This document shows, piece by piece, positions 1 through 9,110 of a stretch of DNA of 25,209 nt (positions are counted from its first letter, which is position 1; every line of letters begins with the position of its first letter). The translations under genes were made by a program, and so were the position numbers. Source of the DNA: Pigoraptor vietnamica (Eukaryota > Opisthokonta > Filasterea); assembly GCA_943704525.1 (NCBI GenBank), contig CALSCQ010001586.1, forward strand, positions 1 to 25,209, read 5' to 3'. The notes beneath the pieces are model-generated. The model did no database searches, was not told where the DNA came from, and saw only the letters and a program-made list of their open reading frames with translations.

Positions 1-1
1 A

Positions 2-86
<85 letters not shown>

Positions 87-154
87 ACACACATACATAC
101 ATACATACACACATGCACACACACACACAAAAACACACACACACACACACACAC
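1..154. repeat. (CA)n microsatellite
   Basis: Almost uninterrupted CA dinucleotide repeat with a few CATA and CAAA interruptions, at the left edge of the window. It lies upstream of the phosphatase gene. It is too simple and too short-period to be a telomere repeat, and there is no coding sequence in it. The 155-282 stretch after it is unremarkable leader sequence up to the first ATG of the phosphatase. Confidence 0.95.
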
Positions 155-282
155 GCTTACGCTTGAAAATTACGCACATCAACGACGAATGCGCATACAC
201 AAACGAACACGCACGCCACTGTCGACCTATTGACCATATCTTCACACTAGGCTGCATATGCCATTTGCAGTTTCTTTGAAAA

Positions 283-1788
283 ATGGCGCGGCCGAGTTTC
301 GCATCCGCGTGGGCGTTTGCGGCGCTCCTCGTCACTGCGGTGGCTGCACTCGACGACGACTACAACTACTGCCAGGCACGCTCGCCCCCGGTCGGCGCCT
401 ACGACCCCATTGCCGGCGCGCGCCTGCTGTCCCTGCAGATTGTGACGCGGCACGGCGACCGCGCGCCCAACAGCATCCTCCCCTTTGAGAATGTGACGTG
501 GGTGTGCGCCCCGGACGAGGCGCGCACGCAGGCGTCCGACACGGGCCTGTGGACGCTCAAGCACGCGTGGATTCCCGAAGACCACCCCTTCCGCGCAACC
601 ATATGGGGCGGCGACTGCGAGCCCGGGCAACTCACGCACGCTGGTGCGAAAATGGAGCGCATGCTCGGCGCCGTCGTGAGGGGCATCTATGTCGACACGG
701 TCCATTTTCTGCCGCCCGTTCTAGAAGACACGCGCGTGGTCGCCGTTCGCAGCACGGCCGTATGGTTGGTCGTGTGCGCCGCTCCGCACCTTCCCCCCCC
801 CCTCTCCCGCCGCCCCTCTCTCCCCGCTTCCCTAGGGCAGTCGATGGACACACGTCGATGAATGAGCTGATTTGGCTCCTCCCGCTTTCTTGCTCTGCCT
901 CTTCACACCACATGCACTCACGTTGCGCCGATGCCGTGTCGCAGGCGCACGCAGCAGAGTGCGTCCAACTTCCTCGCGGGCCTCTACCCGCCCGAATTCC
1001 GCGGGCGCGGTGCGAGCCCCATTACCATCCGCAACTTCCCCGATGCGATCGAGACGATGACGGGCAACGCGAATCTCTGCCCGCGACTCGCGCGCCTCTT
1101 TGCGGCGCAGGCGGCGAGCGACGAGTACCGTGCGATGATGGACGCGCACAAGGATCTCCTCGCCAGCCTGGCGAACATCACGCGCACGTCGTCGCTGCCC
1201 GAGTGGGCGTCTTCCTTTGACCACTATGTCGACCAATTCCACGCGCGCCTTTGCCACGGCATGCCCCTCCCGTGCGCGAAGGACGACCCCACCGCATGTG
1301 TCACGCGCGACATGGCCGAGAGCGCCATCGCCGTGCGCGACTGGGAGTACGTCTTCAACAACTACAAATTCCGGCGGACAGACGTGGCGCGCGCGGGCGT
1401 CGGGTCGTTCTTTGGCGAAATTGTGCGCAACATGCGAAAGGCGGCCGAGAGCGACGCGAACGTTCCCGCCGAGGGTGGCCCGCTGTTGCATCTCTATTCG
1501 GGCCACGACGGGACGCTGGCGGCGCTGCTCGGCGCCCTCAACGTCGGTGGGTGGCGGCATCCCCCCTACGCATCGAACATGGTCTTTGAGGTGTGGCGGC
1601 GCGCGGGTGTCCCCGCTGGCGACGTACGAGGTCACGTGGTGCGCGTCATGTACAACGGGGCGTGGTTGTCGCCGTTTGACGGGGCGTCCCAGGGCGCCGA
1701 GGGAATGTCCCTTGAGCGCTTTGCGTCGGAGGCAGCCGCGGTGGTGCCCGAGGACTACCGCGCAGAGTGCATGAACACGGACATATGA
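283..1788 (+). CDS. Secreted histidine acid phosphatase (two exons)
   Basis: Exons 283-764 and 945-1788, joined in phase 2 (donor GTTGGT, acceptor CGCAG), give 441 residues. The first ~22 residues form a hydrophobic signal peptide (AWAFAALLVTAVAA), so the enzyme is probably secreted or lysosomal. The catalytic signature RHGDRAP is at residues 56-62; its histidine is the phospho-acceptor in this family. The partner HD motif (SGHDGTLAAL) is at 348-349. The joined junction reads RSTAVWRTQQSASNFLAGL, matching the family's conserved RST..DRT..SA..NL.GL block, which fixes the splice sites. The length suits lysosomal or prostatic acid phosphatases, which hydrolyse phosphomonoesters. Substrate cannot be read from the sequence; a phytase-like or lipid-phosphatase role is possible. 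The gene faces MKS1 tail to tail. Confidence 0.95.
765..944 (+). other. Intron of the acid phosphatase gene
   Basis: 180-nt intron from GTTGGT to CGCAG. It contains a C-rich pyrimidine stretch around 789-830. Its removal restores the family-conserved block around the junction. Confidence 0.85.
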
Positions 1789-1794
1789 AGATGG

Positions 1795-1858
1795 CGTGTG
1801 CATGTGTGCGTGCTTGCGTGCGTGTGTGTGTGTCTGTGTGTGTGCGTATGCGTGTGTG
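1795..1858 (+). repeat. TG-rich low-complexity tract
   Basis: GTGTG/GCGTG repeats begin seven bases after the phosphatase stop codon, so they lie in its likely 3' untranslated region. The rest of 1859-2396 holds no supportable gene. It is the shared 3' region of the convergent phosphatase and MKS1 genes and includes a run of 13 G at 2096-2108. Confidence 0.85.
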
Positions 1859-2396
1859 ATTTTACCGCGCTGGTCGCGGTCAAGAAGTTGACATACATCT
1901 GGATTTCATGCAACTGTGCCAAGTGTCGCAGCCATCTGGCGCAGAATCGCTGCGTTGAAAATATTTACAGTGGCGGATTCACTCGCTCTTGGGACCACTT
2001 GTTCGCTGCTTCTCGAGTCGCTTGCGCGCCCGGGCGAAAGCCTCTGCAATCGCAAAGGGGCAACAGGGTTAGGGAGAAACACGCCGTGTGTGCGTGGGGG
2101 GGGGGGGGTCCTTACCAAGCACGGCTGCGGTGGATCGGTACTCTGCGGACGTGGTATCGAGCGACAGGCGCCTGTTGCGAGACAGCGCCACGTAAGGTAC
2201 TAGCCTGCACACGGAACAATAGCACGTGCAAATCAAGCCCACACTCACCCGAAAGCCCTTGCAAACTGCGCCTGCACCGCGTGGTTCGAATGCGCGAGAC
2301 GTCTGCACGGTGCCGGTGTGAGCGAGCGATTCAACGGCACCATCAACAGTGCACGCAAAGCCACTCCAAACAACAACACCGGCAGTCCACGACTCC

Positions 2397-4452
2397 CTAA
2401 AATTTGCACGCCAAGCCGCCCTTGCCCCGATCACAACAAACATCGCAGGCAGACACCCACGACGACTGGTGCACCGTGTTGATTCGCACTGTCACGCTGC
2501 CCGTGGTCACTGTCCGGAATCCAAGCTTGCTCAGCCGCGGCTCCTGCGCGCACGCATGGTGAGCGAGGCGGGGCATCCAGGCTGCAATGCAAATCCCACA
2601 GCTGGACAGGCTGACGCACCGTGAAATCCGAAGGGACGGCCGTGTATGTCAGGTCCTCCAGTTCGGGTGCACCGCCGACAAAAAAGCGGCGCGTCGCCTG
2701 CTCCACGGACCCCAGCGGCCGCCACATGGTCACCTCCAAAGTGGTCGAACCTGCGCAACACAGACGTGCGAGAGTGCGCATGCAAGTGAGCGGAAGTAGC
2801 ATCGTTGGTAGCAGGGCAACGCACACACACCTGGCCTGTCGGGCAGTGCAAAGTAGCCGTAGCCCTCCACGCGGTACCGCTCCCAACTGTCGAGCGAAAC
2901 GACTTGCAGATAGACGCGCGGAAAGGGAACAGGCCCCTCTGCAGCGCACTCCCATTAGCACCACGATGGACACGGCACATCACACGCACGCAGCGCACTC
3001 ACCCGACGCGGCACACAGCAGCTCCCACTCAAAGGGAAATGCGAGCGCGGCGGCGCCAGACGACCCCCCGCGATCGCCAATGGCTGACACGGCGGCGAGG
3101 GGCTGGTCGGGGTCCGGGGCAGACCACGGTCGCGGCAGCTCGAGCGCGTAGTGCACGTAGACGCTGTTCGACTCGAATCCCTTGGCGCACACAATCTCGC
3201 CCATCGCCCACACGCGCGTGGCCTCCAGGTCGGGCTCGCGCACAAACTCCGTCCCCACGCGGTTCGCGAGCAGGTCCGCGTGGCGGTGGTACAGCTCCCG
3301 GTACACCTCCCGTTCGCGCTCCTGCGCCGCCCGGTCCTGCGCCCGCGACGCGTTTTCCACGCGAAACTCAAAGACGTCGTGCAGCACCGACTCGATGCGG
3401 TACGGCGGCACGCTGCGGTTGAAGTCGGGGCGTATCGTCACGACGCCCTTCGCGTCCGCCACGAGCGAGCACAGCACGCGCACGTCCGACAGGGACCCTT
3501 CCTCTTCGCTCGGCGCCTCCCCCCCAATGTAAGCGGCGGCCGCGACAAGGTCTGCCATGATGTGCATCGTCTGACACGCCGTGTCCGGCACGTGGTGCGT
3601 GCGAACGCCGCGAGGCACTACGCGCACGGGCTGGCCGTCGCTTAGCCTCAGGTGTGCGTCCCCGTGGCGCCGTCGTGCCTATCGACAATGATGACGATTA
3701 AGCGCGACCATCCTGCACAGTACACTCCCCCCACTCAGGTCGTCCATTTAACCCCTCCACCCTACATCTTCATACTCAATTAGCCCCTAGACACATTGCA
3801 ACAGAGACACATTACAGCAGACACACACACACACCTCGACCACATTATCGATGAGTGTCTGTGGCGTCGTGTCTTGCGAGTCCGAGACCTCCCGCGTGTA
3901 GTCATTCGCGCTCACAAAGTCGTCCGCATCCACATACGTGAACATGATCCCGCCTCCGCCGCGCGCCGCCGCCTTGTGCGGGGACCCCGCAGCCTCGAGT
4001 TCTGCAACCTGTGCGCTGTACCGCGCCGCAAGGGGGTCGTCCGCACACGCCGCGGGGTCCGCGTAGCGCTCCAATTCGCGGCGCCCAAACACCTTCTCCT
4101 GCCACCCCACCGTCAGCGACAGGTCCGGCGCAGCGTCGGCACGGTCTCCGGTGTGCGCATCCCTCCCGCCATCCCCGTCGTCTTCGTCACTGTCAACATC
4201 CACAGAGCGCGACTCCTTCCGTCGCTTCCCTCCACCTTCCTGCAGCGTGATCGGTGCCTGCGCAGCTGTCGCTCTCCGCAGAACCACACGAACGCGAAAG
4301 TGCTCAAGCGAGTCGTGCGTGCGGTATGATGCGGCATCGCGCGGATCCTCGCGCGGCGCCTCGTCCTTCAGCGGCGTCCATTCGCGGTCCTTGTCCTCCC
4401 CTTTCTTCCATGGCACGCGCAGCAGGCGCCGCAGCCGCGAGGGCTCGCCCAT
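2397..4452 (-). CDS. MKS1: Meckel syndrome type 1 protein, B9-domain ciliary transition-zone component
   Basis: Five exons on the minus strand: 4452-3835, 3678-3003, 2938-2831, 2750-2620 and 2543-2397. They join to 559 residues, the same size as the animal protein. MKS1 acts with the other B9 proteins in the ciliary transition zone, gating entry to the cilium. Visible hallmarks: VGWQEKVF and FTYVDADDF in the N-terminal half; TACQTMHIMADL at ~240; PDFNRSVPPYRIE; then the B9 domain from ~361 to 510, starting WAMGEIVCAKGF, through SLDSWERYRVEGYG and RRFFVGGAPELEDLTY. The C-terminus (RLSKLGFRTVTTGSVTVRI) still matches, but the coiled tail seen in animals is replaced by a short Cys-rich end. An extra exon below 2397 cannot be excluded. 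Introns 1 and 3 begin with GT repeats. The gene is head-to-head with the secreted-protein gene at 4824. The first in-frame ATG after a 5' stop was chosen as start. Confidence 0.95.
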
Positions 4453-4823
4453 TCACGGCATCCAGCGAACAAACTCGGCAAACGAGCGCCTCGCTCTCAA
4501 ACTAAGCCCTCTCTGTGCATGCAACGCACGAGGCGCAAGCTCCCCACACGCGCCAAAGGCCGACAACACAGCCGCAGTTGAGAGCGTTCTCAAAAACCCA
4601 TTCTCTCTCGCCGTTACCTGCAAATTCCTGTGCTTTCCACAAATGGCATAACTTCACCATGCCATATATAGCCATGTCTATTTGTGGCATCAGTCTGGAC
4701 TCGATGCCTAAATGCGGACACACACACCGCCAAACACGACAGCGCTGTAGAGAACAAGGGCGGTTCGCCGCTGTGCGTGAGGCACGGGCACGTCAGCGGG
4801 CGCCTGGGGCCACTGCGGGGAGA
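4453..4823. promoter_or_regulatory. Divergent promoter region between MKS1 and the secreted-protein gene
   Basis: 371 nt between two start codons facing away from each other. No coding sequence is convincing here. It holds a TATA-like element (4665-4670) and a single GTTACC half-site at 4613-4618. A half-site alone is not enough to call an RFX X-box. Confidence 0.5.
4665..4670 (+). promoter_or_regulatory. TATA-like box
   Basis: TATATA within CCATATATAGCC, 154 nt upstream of the ATG at 4824. The position would suit a core promoter for the secreted-protein gene if its 5' UTR is about 120 nt. The call rests on sequence match only. Confidence 0.4.
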
Positions 4824-5774
4824 ATGGCGTCGACGTGGCTCGTCGTGGCGGTGGCCGTGTGCGCTGTGCTTGCGCCGCGCGCGGACGCGGTGGTCGTCGC
4901 GGGCGTGACGCTGCCCACCATCGCCGCCGACTCGCTCTATGCGCAGCAGGAGTCCAAGAATCTCGTCGTTTCGGTGCCGTCTGTGGCGACCAATTCATAC
5001 TGGCAGGGGACCGGTGAGCATTTCCCTTTGCACGTTGCTTCTTTGGCCTATTGCTGTCGTTTCGCATGATGTGGACTTGATGCGTACTGCATGTTTCTGT
5101 TTAATAGTGCTTCGTGTTCGTTGCATTGTGTGTCTGTGTGTGGCGTGTGTGTGTGCGTGCGGTATGCATGTTCATATATGTTGTTATATAGTGTACGTGC
5201 CAAACTGATTAAAAAGGTTGCCGGCAGACTGTGCTTGCTTCATCCTGTTTGCGAGGCTTCCCTGCGATCGCCGTCCTTTCGCCTTCCATGCCTTGTAATA
5301 AGCTTTCACCACTCAAAGCCATCTATTTTTTAATGCTCATCCGACATTGCTCCCGCTGCAGTGGAAATCACGAGCAGTCCGAACGGCACCATCTTCTTTG
5401 CGCCGGGGCCGAACCAGCCGTTCACGCCCTCGCTCACACTCGAGTTCAAGGGCATCCGCGACTCGCTCATCTTTCGCGTCAAGCCCCTGAAAGAGACGAC
5501 GGCCAGCGTGGTCTACACGGTCAAGGACAGCAACGGGGCCACCAAAGGGACGGATGGCTCGACCAAGCTCACGGCGAAATCGCAGAAGGGCCTGTGCGAC
5601 TACTTCAACGGCGTGAACAGCGACCCGCTGTACAAGAGCACAGTCCTCGACCCGACCGTGGCCACGGCGGCTTCGGGCGAACTCAAGGGACCCTACGACG
5701 CCGTCATCTTCTCTGGCGGCACAACCTACTGCTCGCACCGCCCCAAGGAGTTCAAGATTGCCGGCAACAATTGA
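4824..5774 (+). CDS. Small secreted protein of unknown family (two exons)
   Basis: Exons 4824-5013 and 5362-5774 join in phase 1 (donor GTGAGC, acceptor CTGCAG) to give 200 residues. The N-terminus (MASTWLVVAVAVCAVLAPRADA) is a clear signal peptide with an AxA-type cleavage site near residue 22. The mature part is rich in Thr, Ser and Val with alternating polar and hydrophobic residues, suggesting a beta-rich fold. It has a possible N-glycosylation site (NGT, in SPNGTIFF) and two cysteines (KGLCDYF, TTYCSHRP) that could form one disulphide. There is no second transmembrane segment or GPI-type tail. I do not recognise a family and infer only that it is exported. The 348-nt intron contains a TG-rich stretch near 5124-5165. 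Start chosen: first ATG giving a signal peptide. Confidence 0.75.
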
Positions 5775-6428
5775 GGTGTCGTTTGCCCATCTCAGTAATG
5801 GTCTGACTTATGCGTCGCAATCGCCTTTCTGCGCTTGTATAAATATCGCGTGCTTTCGGAATCAACTGGGGCGGAGATTCAGCGCTATTTGCCTGCATTG
5901 CTCGGCGAACATAACGCTATTTGGCGGCCACTACACACGCAGGCTGTTCTCAAATAGCACTCTGCTCGACGTCTGGGATACGAGTGCTTGAGGCCCTCGA
6001 CACGCAACTTATTATCCGGACGGTAAGCCGGTTGCCGCTGACCGGGCGCTCAGCGGAATTGATACATACCAACGTCGACCCCCAACAGCCATGTGGCAAT
6101 CGGGATAGCACATTTGTACACACGGCCTTGCGTGCGTAGCCGCTGGCATGTGAAGTGCAAACCCCTCGAACACTCAGTGGCTCTGTCTTATCCAGTATTA
6201 TCTACTGCTTCACGTGCTGGGTCAGTACTGACCCTCGTCGAAATGCCACCGCGCAATGAGAGCTTGTGTGGCAAAGGCCCATTCATGGCTCAACGGTGCG
6301 CTGCACACAACCGCTGCTGCTGAGAAATGCATAAAAGCCGCAGTGTCAGTTTGTACTGGCCGCATCACTCGGGTGCCGCCGTTGCACCGCGACGTCATTT
6401 GCCTCGCTTCCCGCACACAACACAGAGA
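5775..6428. other. Intergenic stretch, no supportable gene
   Basis: About 650 nt after the secreted-protein stop. Six-frame reading shows only short unrelated open frames with no splice-consistent partner and no recognisable RNA gene. A TATA-like GCATAAAAG near 6329-6337 lies ~95 nt upstream of the weak ORF at 6429. Confidence 0.5.
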
Positions 6429-6701
6429 ATGGAAATCCTCGTCCTCTTCAAGGCGTTCCTGCAGGACGTGGTAACCGGCAAGCTCTTCGGCAGCAACAAG
6501 CCGCGTCAGTCCGCAGCCAGTGACACACCAAAGGCCCTCGCAACAGCGACGGGGGAGTCAAAGGAACAGACGAGCGAAGCGCGGGCGAAGAAGGACATCA
6601 ATTTCAATGCAGGAGACGACTACTACGGGGCGGGCCACTCGCGCATTCCCTGGCTCCGCTTATATGAGACTGTTGGTCCGGTTGGGCCGTACTGGCCGTG
6701 A
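6429..6701 (+). CDS. Possible small hypothetical protein, 90 residues
   Basis: Single open frame starting MEILVLFKAFLQDVVTGKLF and ending GPVGPYWP. A short amphipathic N-terminus is followed by a hydrophilic Ser/Thr/Lys/Glu-rich middle (GESKEQTSEARAKKD) and an aromatic, proline-rich end. Codon choice in the middle part resembles that of neighbouring genes (CTC, AAG, GAC). A TATA-like element sits just upstream. It may be a small mitochondrial or cytosolic protein, one exon of a larger gene, or chance. I recognise no family. Confidence 0.3.
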   Translation: MEILVLFKAFLQDVVTGKLFGSNKPRQSAASDTPKALATATGESKEQTSEARAKKDINFNAGDDYYGAGHSRIPWLRLYETVGPVGPYWP

Positions 6702-7556
6702 CAACGCATGGCGCAAACAAAGTAGCTTCACCCAAATTCAGTGCCTGCCGAAACGCCGCGCATCGGGTGGACCCTATTCGCATTATGTGTGCCCTCCCAT
6801 TGCGCACTACGACAGCGTCGAATGACCGACGGGACGGGAATAGGGCAAGCATGTGGACAGCCAATGCTCTTCGCGACACGTACTGATTCAATGTCAGCAC
6901 GAAACGCCAATTTTCGCATTATGCGCGCTCTCGTATCTACTTGCTGCAGCAGCCAATCACCTTCGGAGTAAGAGTGACAGCCATTCCTTCGCAAGTCGTT
7001 GTTGTGTTATCCACCGAAACAAACCCAATGTCAGCTCAAAACGCCTTGCGTGTTATCGCACGAAGCAATGTAACCAAAACGTCAGCCCAAAACTTCAAGG
7101 GATTTTCCGTACCAGACATTTCATTACACAACTTTTCCGATTCCGATCGCTTTCCCGAGAACGTTCCAGCGACAACCCGTCATCCAAACACGACATCCCC
7201 CTCCCATCCGCAGCCTCCCTTCGCCCATCCACGCGCCATCGGTGCACGCGCGCGCATCCCTCATAGTGCGGCACCCTCCCTGCATCCCGCCGTGTCCTTA
7301 TTTGCCCTTTGGCACGCACGGGGATTCAAAAAAGGTGCCCTGCGGATTGCGGTATTTTGGCGGGCTTTGTATTGGGATCGCCACTTCGAACGCCGTTTGA
7401 ATTCCCCGCAGCCGTTTTGGGCGGTCTGTGCACAGCTAGACTACTCTCGCGCCTACTCTCGCGCCTCTCTGAGCAAGCGTTGCTCTTTCCGCGTGCTGCG
7501 CCCGTTCGCATCGGTTGATCTCGCGCACTGCGAGCATCCCCCTGCCCTTGCCGAGA
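6702..7556. other. Intergenic region with degenerate direct repeats
   Basis: 855 nt upstream of akirin, with no supportable gene. Long open frames cross it but show no family signal and run into akirin exon 1 in the wrong frame. A diverged repeat of roughly 136-150 nt is visible: TTCGCATTATG at ~6778 and ~6914, and a GTCAGCNCNAAACGCC-like motif at ~6740, ~6893, ~7030 and, weaker, ~7080. Confidence 0.4.
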
Positions 7557-8452
7557 ATGTCGGTCTCCATGGTCCCGGCCAAGCGGCCCTACGACCTCGT
7601 CGAGGGCGCAAACGCTCCGTCGTCGCCCATGCACGTGATGAAGCGGTGTCGCGTGCAGGCGTACAGCGCGTCGTCGCCGCCCTCGAGCCCGCCGCACGGT
7701 TACCGCCGGCCGTACTTTGATTCGCCGTTTGTGTCATCCATTCCCCCCGGTGAGTGCATTCAGCAGCGCCGTGCAGTGTGCGTGTGTTGTGCGCGCTGCT
7801 TGCGCCGGGTGACGCGGTGTGCATCTTCTTACCTTGTGTGGCAATGCAGAACCCGTGGAGAAGTATCTTCCGACACCAAAGCGACGCCGCGTTATCAACC
7901 ACGTCGACGTGCACGAGCTGTCGGCCATGTACGGCGGCCACATTCTCGGGCCGGAGCTGAGCGTGGATCATGCTAGTATGATGCACGGCGATGTCCATGC
8001 GCAGAGCGGCGTCGCGCATACACAACCTGCGGAAGCCTCGCACGCGGCGCACGAGGCACAGCAGCACGAGGCACAGCAACACCATCAGGCCGCTGCGGCC
8101 GCCGTGCCGGAGGGCTATGTGACGATTGATCAGCTGCGCGTGGTTGTGACGAAGGCGCTGGAGGAGCGCGAATTGCAGTTGCGAGAGGAGTTTGACCTCA
8201 TCCTCCAACGAAAACTCAATGGTGCGTTCCATGTGTTGCGCCTGTGTCTCCGTGGTGCGCTCTTCTCTCAGTTCAGCCATGAATATGTGCCCCGTCGCCC
8301 GGTGCTTATTGGTTCTCCCGTTGTGTTTCCGTCGCAGAGCAATTCCAAAACTTTACAAAGTTTAACGAGGATTATATCAACCGCCAATTGCGTGACTCGC
8401 CGTGGAGCTGTGGGTGGACGTGTGGTCGCGACTGCTCTCAATTTGTTGCGAG

Positions 8453-8513
<61 letters not shown>

Positions 8514-8609
8514 CGTGTGTGTGTGTGTTTTGCGGGCGTGTGTGTGGACGTCCTTGTTGTTACATCCGTGCTGACCAGAATGTCTCGTCCCGTCGCAGAC
8601 ATGTCTTGA
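7557..8609 (+). CDS. AKIRIN: Akirin family nuclear protein (four exons)
   Basis: Exons 7557-7749, 7850-8221, 8338-8409 and 8599-8609 join (phases 1, 1, 1) to 215 residues. Akirins are small nuclear adaptors that bridge transcription factors to chromatin remodellers and import nuclear cargo. The N-terminus has the family's Lys/Arg-Pro pattern (AKRPYDL, SPMHVMKRCRV). A second basic cluster, TPKRRRV, is at ~73-79 and probably serves as a nuclear signal. The C-terminal helix-forming region matches well: VTIDQLRVVVTKALEERE, LREEFDLILQRKLNEQFQNF, then NEDYINRQLRDSPWSYMS, where animal akirins end in SYVS. Only the use of the 11-nt last exon (AC ATG TCT TGA) restores this terminus, which makes the model firm. 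The middle is Ala/His/Gln-rich low complexity. It converges on POC1. Confidence 0.93.
8410..8598 (+). other. Akirin intron 3 containing a long (GT)n tract
   Basis: Intron from GTGGGT to CGCAG, 189 nt, containing a perfect GT run of about 55 nt (8455-8509) and further GTGC/GTGT repeats to ~8550. The repeat sits between the penultimate exon and the 11-nt terminal exon. Confidence 0.85.
8455..8509 (+). repeat. (GT)27 microsatellite
   Basis: Perfect dinucleotide run inside akirin intron 3. Confidence 0.95.
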
Positions 8610-9110
8610 ACGCCCCGGGACGCTTGGGTGGCCCGTGTGCATGGACAACAGTCGTACGCGCGCGTGCTTTTGTGCGTGCGTTTGTGTGCGCGTTTGTGTG
8701 CGTGCGTGCGTGCGCGCGTTGCGTGTTTCTATTGCGCGTTTCAATCTCATGTATAGGCGTGCGTGTGAAATGGGGGGCGCAGCTAGTGAACTGCGCCCGA
8801 AGGCTCGGCGTCGGCGAGCAAGGCCCTGACAAATGCAGATAACTCTATTGCCAATCGGCGACTGCGGTGTCCGTCGACTCGTGGCACGCGTGGGCTGAAT
8901 GGGTTGGATTGGGCGCTTTATAAACATACAAGCGACCCTCACTCGGCCCCTTCTGTTTGTCGGAAGACAGTCTACAAGAACCGCACGTTCAAAATTGGGG
9001 CTTTCGTTTTTGTTCGAGTGGCAAAAGCAAGCAGCAAGCACGCAACGCCAAAATACGCAAGCGACACGCGGCGGCACAAACAAGACGACAGATAAATACG
9101 GCGCATGTCC
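8610..9110. other. Convergent intergenic region between akirin and POC1
   Basis: About 500 nt with no supportable gene. It holds GTGC/GTGT-rich sequence (8660-8715) and a TATAAA at 8919-8924 that points into the POC1 3' end. No gene follows that would need it, so I do not call a promoter. Confidence 0.5.

Noticed and set aside
832-1803. 323-residue minus-strand open frame opposite the phosphatase
   Set aside because: Shadow of GC-rich coding sequence; no family signal, while the plus strand encodes a complete acid phosphatase.
2064-2074. GGGTTAGGG-like telomere motif
   Set aside because: A single copy in a 3' intergenic region; no tandem array.
2283-2293. GGTTCGAATGC resembling a tRNA B box
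   Set aside because: No A box, no cloverleaf stems and no CCA-side acceptor pairing around it.
4613-4618. RFX X-box upstream of MKS1
   Set aside because: Only a GTTACC half-site is present; the inverted second half is missing.
6941-7720. 259-residue plus-strand open frame
   Set aside because: Runs from repeats and non-coding DNA into akirin exon 1 in the wrong frame; no domain or splice support.
7453-8280. 275-residue minus-strand frame opposite akirin
   Set aside because: Antisense shadow; crosses akirin introns and exons without any family resemblance.
8919-8924. TATAAA box after akirin
   Set aside because: Points into the 3' end of POC1 with no downstream gene on that strand.
8268-9083. 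His/Thr-rich minus-strand frame
   Set aside because: The His-Thr repeats are only the translation of the antisense CA strand of the GT microsatellite.
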